Source: an uncultured Bacillota bacterium (GTDB lineage: Bacteria; Bacillota; Clostridia; Caldicoprobacterales; UBA3941). Taken from it: 9,032 nucleotides of DNA. This document shows positions 1 through 7,020 of the stretch, piece after piece. The position numbers and the translations under genes are program-made. The stretch spans positions 1-9,032 of the forward strand of contig CALGOY010000121.1 of NCBI GenBank assembly GCA_937960725.1. Direction: 5' to 3'. Below the pieces are notes generated by a model. That model ran no database searches and was not told the DNA's origin. It was given only the letters and a program-made list of their open reading frames with translations. The stretch's first letter is position 1. Each line of letters opens with the position of its first letter.

Positions 1-1523
1 AGCAGGCATATCTGCCGGTATTTGGTATGAAAAAAGGGAATAATGCATTTTTTGCAATTATAGAGTCAGGAGATGCTATGGCACGGGTTTGTGCTGATAT
101 AAGTGGCAAAGTTAATTCTTATAATTCAGTATGTTCAGAGTTTATATTGGTTCCTAATGATATTTTAGATATTAGTGATTATTCAGGAAACTATATAATT
201 ATGGTGCATCAGCCCAGAATTTTTAAAGGGGACATAAAGGTTAGATATAAATTTTTAAGCAAAGAAGATGCGGATTATTCCGGAATGGCAAGGTACTACC
301 GGCAGTATTTAGAGAAGCGGTATGGTTTAACCCGCACTGAAAAGAACGAGAATGTGCCCTTTTATCTGGAACTAGTAGGAGCAATCAGAAAGGTTCATTC
401 AGTATTAGGGATTCCTGTTAATCTTCTTGAGCCTGTAACTACATATGAGCAGGCAATTGAGATAATGGAACAGTTAAAAAGAGGAGGAGTAGACAATATT
501 ATTTTAAAATACACTGGGGCAGTTAATGAAGGTGTTCATCATACAGTTCCAACAAACGTGGAACTAATATCTAAACTTGGGGGCAAGCGGGGTTTCAGAA
601 AACTGCAGAACTATCTGGAGAAGAATAACTTTGAATACTTTGTAGATCTTGGGATAGCGTATGCTTATAACAATACATTATTTGACAGTTTTATTCCACG
701 GGCCCATGCTTCCCGTTATATTACAAAAGAGATTGCCCGTATATATGACTATAATATAGCTACTGATATTCAGGATTCTGATAGAGGACCATATTATATA
801 ATTAGCCCGTCGAAAATTCCTTCGATTATAAATGGAATGATAAAAGGACTCAACGAGCTATCGATTCCCGGCGTGTCTATAAGGGATGCAGCTGTAGACT
901 TAAATTCCGATTTTAAGGAAAGGGCTTTAATTGATAGGGAGGAGGCTAAAGACATTATATCATCAGAATTTAGAAAAATAAAGGAAGCAGGATTAAATTT
1001 AATGGTCGATGGAGGTAATGCCTATTCCTTGCCCTATGCAGATTACATTACCAATATTCCTGAAGAATCTAATAATTTTCATATAACTGATGAGAGCATT
1101 CCATTTTTACAAATGGTGATAAGAGGCTATGTTGATTATACCGGGGAGCCAATAAATTTGGCCTCTGATTATAAAAGGGCCATGCTTAAGAAAATAGAGG
1201 TAGGCTCTGGCGTTCATTTTTGTTTCATATACGCAGAAAATCCGGTGGTTAAAGAAACGTATTATGACAACTATTATTCGTGTGAGTATAGAATATGGTT
1301 GGATAGGGCGTTGGAATTTTACAAAGAGTTCAATGATGCATTGGGAGATGTCAGCAATCAGGCTATTATAAAGCATGAAAAGCTGGCGGAAAATGTATAT
1401 AAAACGGTATTTGAAAATGGTACTCAGGTCATTGTCAATTATAATAAACAACCTGTGAATGTCGAAGGGATTAGTATAGAAGGATTAGACTATAAAGTTA
1501 TGAAAGGGGGGCAAGAAAATTGA
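1..1523 (+). CDS. DUF5696-type protein, 3' part (5' end outside the window)
   Basis: The reading frame is open from the first bases (codons from position 3 read QAYLPVFG before the Met at 27), so the Met at 27 is internal and this is the C-terminal ~506 residues of a longer protein. From memory it resembles the large DUF5696 proteins encoded beside Firmicute sugar ABC importers; their biochemical function is not established. Numbering from the Met at 27, the region from about residue 115 to 435 alternates predicted strands and helices like a TIM barrel. Acidic residues sit at strand ends, for example D287 and D291 (RDAAVDLNSD) and D328 (LMVDGGNAY), so a glycosidase-like fold is plausible but inferred. 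The last ~60 residues look like a small beta domain. No membrane segment is visible in this part. The stop codon overlaps the next gene's TTG start (TTGA), which indicates translational coupling with the importer. Family assignment is fairly sure; function is unknown. Confidence 0.8.
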   Translation, partial: QAYLPVFGMKKGNNAFFAIIESGDAMARVCADISGKVNSYNSVCSEFILVPNDILDISDYSGNYIIMVHQPRIFKGDIKVRYKFLSKEDADYSGMARYYRQYLEKRYGLTRTEKNENVPFYLELVGAIRKVHSVLGIPVNLLEPVTTYEQAIEIMEQLKRGGVDNIILKYTGAVNEGVHHTVPTNVELISKLGGKRGFRKLQNYLEKNNFEYFVDLGIAYAYNNTLFDSFIPRAHASRYITKEIARIYDYNIATDIQDSDRGPYYIISPSKIPSIINGMIKGLNELSIPGVSIRDAAVDLNSDFKERALIDREEAKDIISSEFRKIKEAGLNLMVDGGNAYSLPYADYITNIPEESNNFHITDESIPFLQMVIRGYVDYTGEPINLASDYKRAMLKKIEVGSGVHFCFIYAENPVVKETYYDNYYSCEYRIWLDRALEFYKEFNDALGDVSNQAIIKHEKLAENVYKTVFENGTQVIVNYNKQPVNVEGISIEGLDYKVMKGGQEN

Positions 1524-2461
1524 AGCCGGGAATCGCGGATACAGTCAAAGGATATTCTAGGAAAAAGAGAAGAGGACTTTCTTTGTCCCAGAAGAGGGCT
1601 ATGATGGGGTATTTGTTTGTATCTCCCTATATAATAGGATTAATTGTATTCTTCGCCTACCCTATAATTCAATCTTTTATATTTAGCCTGAATAGATTTG
1701 AGATTGTGCAGGATGGCTATAAATTGATCCCAAACGGATTTGATTACTATTACAGAGCGTTATATGTTCATCCTGATTTTGTAAGAAATCTAATAGAAGC
1801 TATATTGAATATGGTTACCAATGTTCCTTTGATTATAATCTTTAGCTTTTTTGCAGCTAACTTATTAAACCAAAAATTTAAAGGAAGAGCCCTGGCTAGA
1901 GCAATATTTTTTCTTCCTGTTATATTAACGTCTGGCGTTATGAGGACAGTTGATAGTGGTGATTTGCTTCAGTCATCTATAGGTTTAACTCAAACAGATT
2001 CTTCTCAAGGAGCAATTCAAGCGATAGAGTTAGCCAGGGTATTATTTCAGACAAGGTTGAATCCTACATTTATAAACTACATCATAAGTGCTGTAGACCG
2101 CATTTATGAAATCGTGTCTACTTCCGGAGTTCAGATACTTGTGTTTTTAGCCGGACTTCAATCTATACCACCATCTCTATTTGAAGCTTCAAACATAGAG
2201 GGAGCAACCGGATGGGAAAATTTTTGGAAGATTACTTTTCCAATGATAAGCCCTCTGATCTTGGTTAATACAGTATATACCGTAATAGATACGCTTACGG
2301 GTTCGTCCAATGCGGTTATGCAGCTTATTGAAGATATAGCTTTTTCACAAAATAATTATGGTTTGAGCGCTGCTATGTCGTGGATCTATTTTGTTTCTAT
2401 CATGGCTGTGGTAGGAATCATTGCATGGATAATTTCCCGAAGAGTGTTTTATGAACAGTAG
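1520..2461 (+). CDS. Carbohydrate ABC transporter permease, MalF/UgpA-like
   Basis: One of the two membrane subunits of a binding-protein-dependent sugar importer (CUT1 type, COG1175-like). The 313 residues have a basic cytoplasmic N-terminus (SRKKRRG) and about six membrane segments, near residues 31-55, 95-118, 126-146, 203-217, 241-262 and 286-307. The EAA loop that contacts the ATPase is clear at 222-241: EASNIEGA, then F and ITFP. The stretch at ~143-200 between segments 3 and 4 is longer than in minimal permeases and probably forms an extracellular loop, as in MalF relatives. The start is TTG at 1520, supported by a GGGGGG-rich Shine-Dalgarno at 1505-1511 and by the 4-base overlap with the preceding stop. 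It should pair with the MalG-like protein encoded 38 bases downstream. The transported sugar cannot be read from the sequence; an oligosaccharide is likely from the neighbouring GH5 gene. Confidence 0.93.
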   Translation: MKPGIADTVKGYSRKKRRGLSLSQKRAMMGYLFVSPYIIGLIVFFAYPIIQSFIFSLNRFEIVQDGYKLIPNGFDYYYRALYVHPDFVRNLIEAILNMVTNVPLIIIFSFFAANLLNQKFKGRALARAIFFLPVILTSGVMRTVDSGDLLQSSIGLTQTDSSQGAIQAIELARVLFQTRLNPTFINYIISAVDRIYEIVSTSGVQILVFLAGLQSIPPSLFEASNIEGATGWENFWKITFPMISPLILVNTVYTVIDTLTGSSNAVMQLIEDIAFSQNNYGLSAAMSWIYFVSIMAVVGIIAWIISRRVFYEQ

Positions 2462-2481
2462 TATTTTATAAACAGCTTTTT

Positions 2482-2493
2482 AGGGTAGGGGGA
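2482..2493 (+). promoter_or_regulatory. Ribosome binding site of the second permease gene
   Basis: The purine-rich AGGGTAGGGGGA lies 6 bases before the ATG at 2500 and fixes that start. It is the only recognisable signal in the 38-base gap between the permease genes. No promoter is seen there, so the two genes are probably co-transcribed. Confidence 0.75.
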
Positions 2494-2499
2494 ATATAA

Positions 2500-3507
2500 A
2501 TGAAAACTATAATACAAAGCTGGCAAATACAAAGACAGCAACAAACAAAAGTTAATAGAAGGAAGCGACAGTTTACCCTTTATTCTCTATCCGTATATGG
2601 ATGGGCATTGGTCAGAGGAATTATAGTTTTAGGAATTTGTTTCATTATATTGTATCCAACGCTGTTAAAAATATTTGTATCTGTAATGTCGGAAAGTGAT
2701 TTATATGATGTTACGGTAAAATACATTCCAAAATCCCCGACATTTGAAAACATAAAAAAAGTATGGACTGCTATGAAATATCCTAGTACATTATGGAATA
2801 CTTTAAAGCTTTCAATATTAACAAGTGTTATGCAGTTGATTTCCTGTACCATAATAGGCTACGGGTTTGGAAGATTTAATTTTAAAGGTAAGAATATACT
2901 ATTTGCTTTAGTTATTTTAACTATGATTGTGCCGCCGCAGACCATTATGATTCCTTTGTTTCTGCATTTTAGATATTTCGATCTGTTTGGGCTTATATCA
3001 AAAATAACTGGAAGTAAAATCAACTTATTAAATAGTGAATGGCCATTTTTGCTAATGTCAGCAACAGGTATGGGATTGAAAAACGGGCTATATATATATA
3101 TCATGAGGCAGTTTTTCAGGAATATGCCAAAGGAACTAGAGGAGGCCGCATATGTTGATGGAGCCAGTATGTTTAGGACTTTTTATCAGATAATGCTTCC
3201 TAGTGCAGTTCCAGCCATGGTAACCGTGTTTCTATTTTCTTTCGTATGGCAGTGGACCGATACTTTTTACTCAAATTTGTTTTTGCAGAATGTGAAAGTT
3301 TTATCTACTGCTTTAAGCAGTATCTCTTTTGATATTACTCAGCAGATATATTGGGAGACAGGTGTAGAGGTAAGTTTATCTCCAGCCGTTAGTTCGATGT
3401 ATACCAATACTGCCAGCTTATTGGTTATAATACCTCTAATACTTTTATACATTGTTGCACAAAAATACTTTGTTGAAAGTATAGAACGTACTGGTATAGT
3501 AGGTTAA
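2500..3507 (+). CDS. Carbohydrate ABC transporter permease, MalG-like
   Basis: Second membrane subunit of the CUT1-type sugar importer (COG0395-like). The 335 residues have a long basic N-terminal tail (residues 1-37) and about six membrane segments, near 38-60, 100-122, 132-152, 183-203, 236-256 and 305-322. The EAA loop is well preserved at 214-234: EEAAYVDGAS, then F and IMLPSAVP. The C-terminus (KYFVESIERTGIVG) matches the conserved MalG-family ending of the type KYFVxGxxxGxxKG. The stretch ~257-300 between the last two segments is longer than the shortest members and probably faces outside. The ATG start is supported by a strong RBS at 2482-2493. With the upstream MalF-like gene and the downstream binding protein it forms a standard importer set, but no nucleotide-binding subunit follows, so a shared ATPase encoded elsewhere is expected. 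Confidence 0.94.
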   Translation: MKTIIQSWQIQRQQQTKVNRRKRQFTLYSLSVYGWALVRGIIVLGICFIILYPTLLKIFVSVMSESDLYDVTVKYIPKSPTFENIKKVWTAMKYPSTLWNTLKLSILTSVMQLISCTIIGYGFGRFNFKGKNILFALVILTMIVPPQTIMIPLFLHFRYFDLFGLISKITGSKINLLNSEWPFLLMSATGMGLKNGLYIYIMRQFFRNMPKELEEAAYVDGASMFRTFYQIMLPSAVPAMVTVFLFSFVWQWTDTFYSNLFLQNVKVLSTALSSISFDITQQIYWETGVEVSLSPAVSSMYTNTASLLVIIPLILLYIVAQKYFVESIERTGIVG

Positions 3508-3517
3508 GTTGTGTGGA

Positions 3518-3536
3518 TAAACCCTTTGAGGGTTTA
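3518..3536 (+). other. Intercistronic hairpin before the binding-protein gene
   Basis: TAAACCCT (3518-3525) and AGGGTTTA (3529-3536) form a perfect 8-bp stem with a 3-base loop, in the 68-base gap between the permease and the solute-binding protein. It is followed by an A-rich stretch (3537-3560), not a T-run, so it is not a typical intrinsic terminator. In sugar importer operons such hairpins often act as RNA-processing or stability elements that raise binding-protein expression above that of the permeases. That role is inferred here. Confidence 0.55.
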
Positions 3537-3560
3537 GATAAAGAATAAAAATAAAAATAA

Positions 3561-3565
3561 GGGGG
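3561..3565 (+). promoter_or_regulatory. Ribosome binding site of the solute-binding protein gene
   Basis: GGGGG lies 10 bases before the ATG at 3576. A nearer ATG at 3571 is in another frame and meets a stop after seven codons, so 3576 is the start that gives a full lipoprotein signal peptide. Confidence 0.65.
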
Positions 3566-3575
3566 TATTAATGCT

Positions 3576-5015
3576 ATGTCAAAAAAGATGCTAAAATTAT
3601 CAATTTTACTTCTAGTGTTTTCTTTGCTGCTATCAACTATTGTAGGTTGTTCTAAGGCTCAGGATGAGACTACACAGGCAGATCAACAACAAGATGCGAC
3701 TGAACAGGCAGAGGATAAGCAGCAGCCAGAAGAAGAGCCTGAAGAAACAGAGCAAGAGGAGCCAGAGGAGGAGATCAGAGATTTAGGAGGAAGGGTAATA
3801 AAAGTTGCGGCATGGTGGGATATGACACCTCAAGGCGGTACACCTAGCGGAGACCGTCAGGTAGCCCGCAGGGAAGAAATGGAGAAAAAATATAATTTCA
3901 AATTTGAATATGTAAATATCCCCTGGGAAGAAGTAACGGAAACATATACTGCTTCTGTAATGGCGGGAGATCCTGCAGCAGATATTTTTACAGTGGAAGA
4001 TAACTGGCTACCAGGTCTTGTGAATAAGGGTTTTGTACAGCCGCTAGATGAATTCTTTGATTTTAGCGATGATAAGTGGGATAGTTTAACCAAGGAACTT
4101 TCTACTTTTGATGGAAAAGTATATGGAATGGCAACAGGTAAATGGTGGCCTAGAGCTATGATGTTCTACAATAAGGAAATTTTCGCTAGAGAAAATCTAC
4201 CCGATCCCTATGAACTAATGATGAATGGTGAATGGACATGGGAGAAGATGAGAGAGATTGCAAAGGCAGCCACAAAAGATACCGATGGAGATGGAGTTAT
4301 TGATCAGTGGGGTATAGGCGGAATTGATATGGATATAGGATTGATATATAGTAATGGTGCTACATTTGCAGATATTAAAGATGGTAAAGCAGTATTAAAT
4401 TTAAGAGATCCTAAAGTTGTTGAGGCTCTGAACTTCTATTATGAATTAGCTCATGTTGATAAATCGCTATATAGCAAGTTTACCTATGGGGAAGAACCAC
4501 CATGGGATATCGCAGCTACGATGTTCCAGGATGGAAAAATAGCTATGTTCTGGTATCAATACTGGAAAATAGATGATTTCAAAGATAATATGGCTGATGA
4601 CTATGGATTATTGCTTCCTCCATATGGACCTAGCGATCCGGATAAAAAATATAAACCCCTTGTTACAGGACATAACTTCCAAACTATCCCTAAAAATGTA
4701 AAGAATCCCGAAGATGTAGCTTTTATTTGGAATTTATGGACCGAACCTTATCCTGAGGATTTAGAAGATCCTGATGCATGGATGGAAGCGCATTATGATA
4801 GGGTTAGGGAAGAACGCTCTCTTGAAGTGCTGAAGTATATGTATGACAATGATTGCTTCGCTCCTGTCGGATTGTTTGGTGCCTGCCAACCTGCAATTGA
4901 GGTATGGTGGGGTGGCCAAGATGATTTACTAAAAGGTGAAAAAACTGTAGCTCAAATAATTGATGAGAAATTTGATGCACTGCAAGCTGCTTTTGATGAT
5001 TATCTAGCTAATTAA
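3576..5015 (+). CDS. Extracellular sugar-binding lipoprotein of the ABC importer
   Basis: Family-1 extracellular solute-binding protein (COG1653-like), 479 residues, which captures the sugar outside the membrane and delivers it to the two permeases. The N-terminus is a classic lipoprotein signal: a KKMLK basic start, a hydrophobic core and the lipobox IVGC, with Cys25 as the lipidated residue. Residues 26-66 form a Q/E-rich acidic tether with no predicted fold. The folded domain runs from about 69 (GGRVIKVAAWWD). Residues 235-246 read DTDGDGVIDQWG, an EF-hand-like calcium-binding loop seen in many Firmicute members of this family. Numerous tryptophans (for example KWWP, FWYQYW, EVWWGG) suit stacking against sugars. 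Two cysteines lie close together near the C-terminus (NDCFAPVGLFGAC). The gene follows both permease genes, as is usual. Ligand identity is not determinable; a beta-glucan or xyloglucan oligosaccharide is a guess from the adjacent GH5 gene. Confidence 0.93.
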   Translation: MSKKMLKLSILLLVFSLLLSTIVGCSKAQDETTQADQQQDATEQAEDKQQPEEEPEETEQEEPEEEIRDLGGRVIKVAAWWDMTPQGGTPSGDRQVARREEMEKKYNFKFEYVNIPWEEVTETYTASVMAGDPAADIFTVEDNWLPGLVNKGFVQPLDEFFDFSDDKWDSLTKELSTFDGKVYGMATGKWWPRAMMFYNKEIFARENLPDPYELMMNGEWTWEKMREIAKAATKDTDGDGVIDQWGIGGIDMDIGLIYSNGATFADIKDGKAVLNLRDPKVVEALNFYYELAHVDKSLYSKFTYGEEPPWDIAATMFQDGKIAMFWYQYWKIDDFKDNMADDYGLLLPPYGPSDPDKKYKPLVTGHNFQTIPKNVKNPEDVAFIWNLWTEPYPEDLEDPDAWMEAHYDRVREERSLEVLKYMYDNDCFAPVGLFGACQPAIEVWWGGQDDLLKGEKTVAQIIDEKFDALQAAFDDYLAN

Positions 5016-5025
5016 TATAATGCTG

Positions 5026-5066
5026 ACAGCTGGTAGGCAGAAAATAATTATCCGCTTACCAGCTGT
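5026..5066 (+). terminator. Imperfect intrinsic terminator or stabilising hairpin after the binding-protein gene
   Basis: ACAGCTGGTA (5026-5035) pairs perfectly with TACCAGCTGT (5057-5066). GGC/GCT extends the stem to 13 pairs with one G-T wobble, leaving a 15-base loop. What follows is ATTTAAGTTTATATT, a broken and weak T-tract, so termination is probably partial. It lies 34 bases before the GH5 start, and no convincing promoter is visible between them. The GH5 gene may therefore be expressed by read-through, with the hairpin also protecting the importer mRNA. Confidence 0.6.
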
Positions 5067-5099
5067 ATTTAAGTTTATATTCACAGAATCAGGATTGAG

Positions 5100-6281
5100 G
5101 TGCTTAACTGTGATATTAAGGTCAGCGAAAAAATTTTTAGTTTTATAATAATTTGCATTGTCCTATTATATTATTCTATAGCATGCTCAGCCGAATTTGG
5201 GGAGGGAAATGATATGCCATCGCATATATTTCAATTGATTCATCCCGGGTGGAATCTAGGCAATACTTTTGATGCTCTCGGGGATGAAACTTCATGGGGG
5301 AATCCAATTACTACAAAAGAGCTAATTAATGAAATTGCCCGTCAGGGATTTAAGAGTATTCGGATACCAATAACTTGGGATCACCGGATGGGAGAAGGGC
5401 CTGATTATAAAATAGACGAAGCCTTTATGGAACGAATTCGGGAAGTAGTGGATTGGGCTTTGGATTCAGGGCTTTATGTTATTATAAACATGCATCACGA
5501 TTCCCATTGGATTTTTAATATGAAAGATAAATATGAAGAAGTATTAAGCAGATACGAAGCTGCATGGAAACAAATTTCTGATGAATTCAAAGATTATCCA
5601 GATGATAGGTTAATGTTTGAAAGCATCAATGAACCTCGATTTTCAGATGATTGGAATGAAGACAAACCGGAATATTTTGAAATGCTTGAAACACTTAATA
5701 ATACTTTCTATAAGATCGTAAGAAATTCAGGGGGAAATAATTCTACGAGGTTTCTGCTTCTCCCAACCCTTACTTGCTCTGCATCACAGAAGCGTGTAGA
5801 GGAGCTGTATAAAACTATTACTAACTTAAATGATAGAAAAGTAATTGCAACTATACATTACTATGGCTATTGGCCTTTTAGCGTTAACATAGCCGGAGCT
5901 ACAGTCTTTGATGAAGATGTAAAAAATGATATAATTCAGACCTTTGATAGGCTTCATGAGACTTTTATATCAAATGAGATTCCTGTCATAGTAGGGGAAT
6001 TTGGATTATTAGGTTTTGACAAATCTGTAGATACGATACAGCAGGGAGAAAAACTTAAGTTTTTCGAGTTTATTACCTATTATGCTAAAGAAAAGCAGCT
6101 TCCTTTAATGTGGTGGGATAATGGCCAGCATTTTGATAGGATAAATTTCAATTGGAGAGATGAGCAGTTGTATAAAACTATAATAATGAGTTTAGGTTCC
6201 CGTTCATCTACTGCTAAAACCGATTTTATATATATAAAGAAAGATGCCGAGATAAAAGATGTAGATGTGGAGCTCAACTAA
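5100..6281 (+). CDS. GH5 (subfamily 4-like) endo-beta-glucanase or xyloglucanase, frameshifted in its X2 module
   Basis: Secreted glycoside hydrolase family 5 enzyme that cleaves beta-1,4-glucan backbones by the retaining mechanism. From the GTG at 5100, residues 11-31 are a signal peptide with likely cleavage after CSA (31); the weak lipobox-like SIAC at 26-29 is an alternative. The catalytic domain spans ~40-365, with HPGWNLGNTFDA, RIPITW, NMHHDSHW (H132-H133), acid/base E178 in ESINEPR, HYYGYW (H253-Y254), nucleophile E300 in VGEFG and MWWDNG (W338-W339). The pattern fits subfamily 4 (cellulase, lichenase, xyloglucanase). From ~373 an X2/Ig-like module begins (TDFIYIKKDAEIKDVDVELN) but stops after ~20 residues at TAA 6279-6281; its remainder continues in another frame in the next ORF. 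The start is uncertain. GTG 5100 has AGGA five bases upstream and keeps the signal peptide. ATG 5214 has a better RBS (GGGGAGGG) but would give a cytoplasmic enzyme. The catalytic domain is complete. Confidence 0.9.
   Translation: MLNCDIKVSEKIFSFIIICIVLLYYSIACSAEFGEGNDMPSHIFQLIHPGWNLGNTFDALGDETSWGNPITTKELINEIARQGFKSIRIPITWDHRMGEGPDYKIDEAFMERIREVVDWALDSGLYVIINMHHDSHWIFNMKDKYEEVLSRYEAAWKQISDEFKDYPDDRLMFESINEPRFSDDWNEDKPEYFEMLETLNNTFYKIVRNSGGNNSTRFLLLPTLTCSASQKRVEELYKTITNLNDRKVIATIHYYGYWPFSVNIAGATVFDEDVKNDIIQTFDRLHETFISNEIPVIVGEFGLLGFDKSVDTIQQGEKLKFFEFITYYAKEKQLPLMWWDNGQHFDRINFNWRDEQLYKTIIMSLGSRSSTAKTDFIYIKKDAEIKDVDVELN
5199..5207 (+). promoter_or_regulatory. Strong internal RBS-like sequence in the GH5 signal-peptide region
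   Basis: A GGGGAGGG run ends 7 bases before the in-frame ATG at 5214 (residue 39 of the longer reading). It is a much better ribosome binding site than the one before the GTG at 5100. It could allow an unsecreted form starting just before the catalytic domain, or it could be a coincidence of Gly-Glu-Gly codons. Confidence 0.3.
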
Positions 6282-7020
6282 TGGTAATACCCTTACAGAT
6301 ATAAAAAATGGGGACAGGTCGTTGGAAAAGGATAAAGATTCCTGCATCAATGGTAATATTTTAACTGTTAAGTCTGATTTTTTAAAAAGTATTATTACCA
6401 ATAGGTTTGGTGTAAATGCTACTTTGATTTGTAAATTTTCAGCGGGAGCTGATTGGAAAATCGATATAATATATTATGATACGCCTAGTTTAAATGATAT
6501 GGAAGCTACTGAAGAAGACTTTTTTATACCTACTGCTTTTAATGGAACTCAATTAAAAGCGATGGAGTCAATTTATAAGAAGAGCAAGAAAAATACGGGA
6601 CCCAATGAATGGACTTCTTTTAAAGAATATAATCTTGTATTTAAACCAGCTAATTATAAGATAATCCTGGCGCCTGATTTTCTAAAACAACTTGAAGATG
6701 GAGAAATCTTATTAAAATTTTATTTCTGGAGTGGAGAGGTTATAGAATATACTATTATAAAAAATGGTGCCCAGATTAAGGGTATATCTTCCCAAGCTGA
6801 CCACGATAAAGAGCCAGATAATACATATCTAGATGAACCTGATGGTGATAATAAAAATCAGGCTTATGGTGAGAACGTGCAAGGAGAGGATAATGTCGAA
6901 TCCTATCAATCGGAGTCAATAGATGCCATAGGCAGCATGAATAAAATATTACTAGGTATTGTAGCTGTGATATTAATCTATTTTATTGCTTATAGATTTA
7001 TTAGAACTAAACAGCTATGA
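6265..7020 (+). pseudogene. Displaced 3' part of the GH5 gene: X2/Ig module, CBM46-like module, linker and C-terminal membrane anchor
   Basis: This is not an independent gene. Residues 6-74 (NGNTLTDIKNG to DIIYYDTPSL) are the rest of the X2/Ig-like module begun in the upstream ORF. Residues ~83-172 (FFIPTAFNG, EWTSFKEY, FYFWSGEV, YTIIKNG) resemble CBM46, giving the GH5_4-Ig-CBM46 order known from Bacillus halodurans Cel5B, where CBM46 helps form the xyloglucan-binding cleft. Residues 173-224 are an acidic Asp/Glu/Asn linker. Residues 227-243 (KILLGIVAVILIYFIAY) are a membrane helix followed by a basic tail (RFIRTKQL), which would hold the enzyme on the outer face of the membrane. The nominal ATG at 6265 overlaps the upstream frame by 17 bases and has no Shine-Dalgarno, so separate translation is unlikely. 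Without a signal peptide, a separate product would lack an obvious route outside. It could be a true mutation, a sequencing error or, less likely, recoding. Confidence 0.75.
6276..6283 (+). other. Frameshift point inside the X2 module
   Basis: Upstream the frame reads GAG CTC AAC TAA (ELN stop). Downstream the conserved NGNTL continues from AAT at 6280, so one base (T6279) must be skipped to join them. X2 modules usually read V-x-V-x-L-x-L-N-G-N-T, so a hydrophobic codon is missing between ELN and NGNT. An ancestral AAC TTA AAT that lost two bases gives exactly AACTAAT. There is no homopolymer and no recognised slippery motif here. Confidence 0.75.

Noticed and set aside
1107..1451. Minus-strand open frame over the DUF5696 gene
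   Set aside because: It is antisense to a clearly coding frame, has no RBS, and its composition is that of a shadow of AT-rich codons.
2580..3104. Two minus-strand open frames over the MalG-like permease gene
   Set aside because: They are antisense to conserved membrane segments and have no RBS or family resemblance.
3857..4093. Minus-strand open frame over the binding-protein gene
   Set aside because: It is a shadow of a well-supported CDS and shows no start signals.
6281..6283. TAATG stop-start overlap at the end of the first GH5 frame, which could suggest re-initiation
   Set aside because: The ATG at 6281 is in a third frame and meets a stop after seven codons, so it does not translate the accessory modules.
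6080..6401. Two minus-strand open frames around the GH5 frame break
   Set aside because: Both are antisense to recognisable GH5 and X2 motifs, and neither has an RBS.
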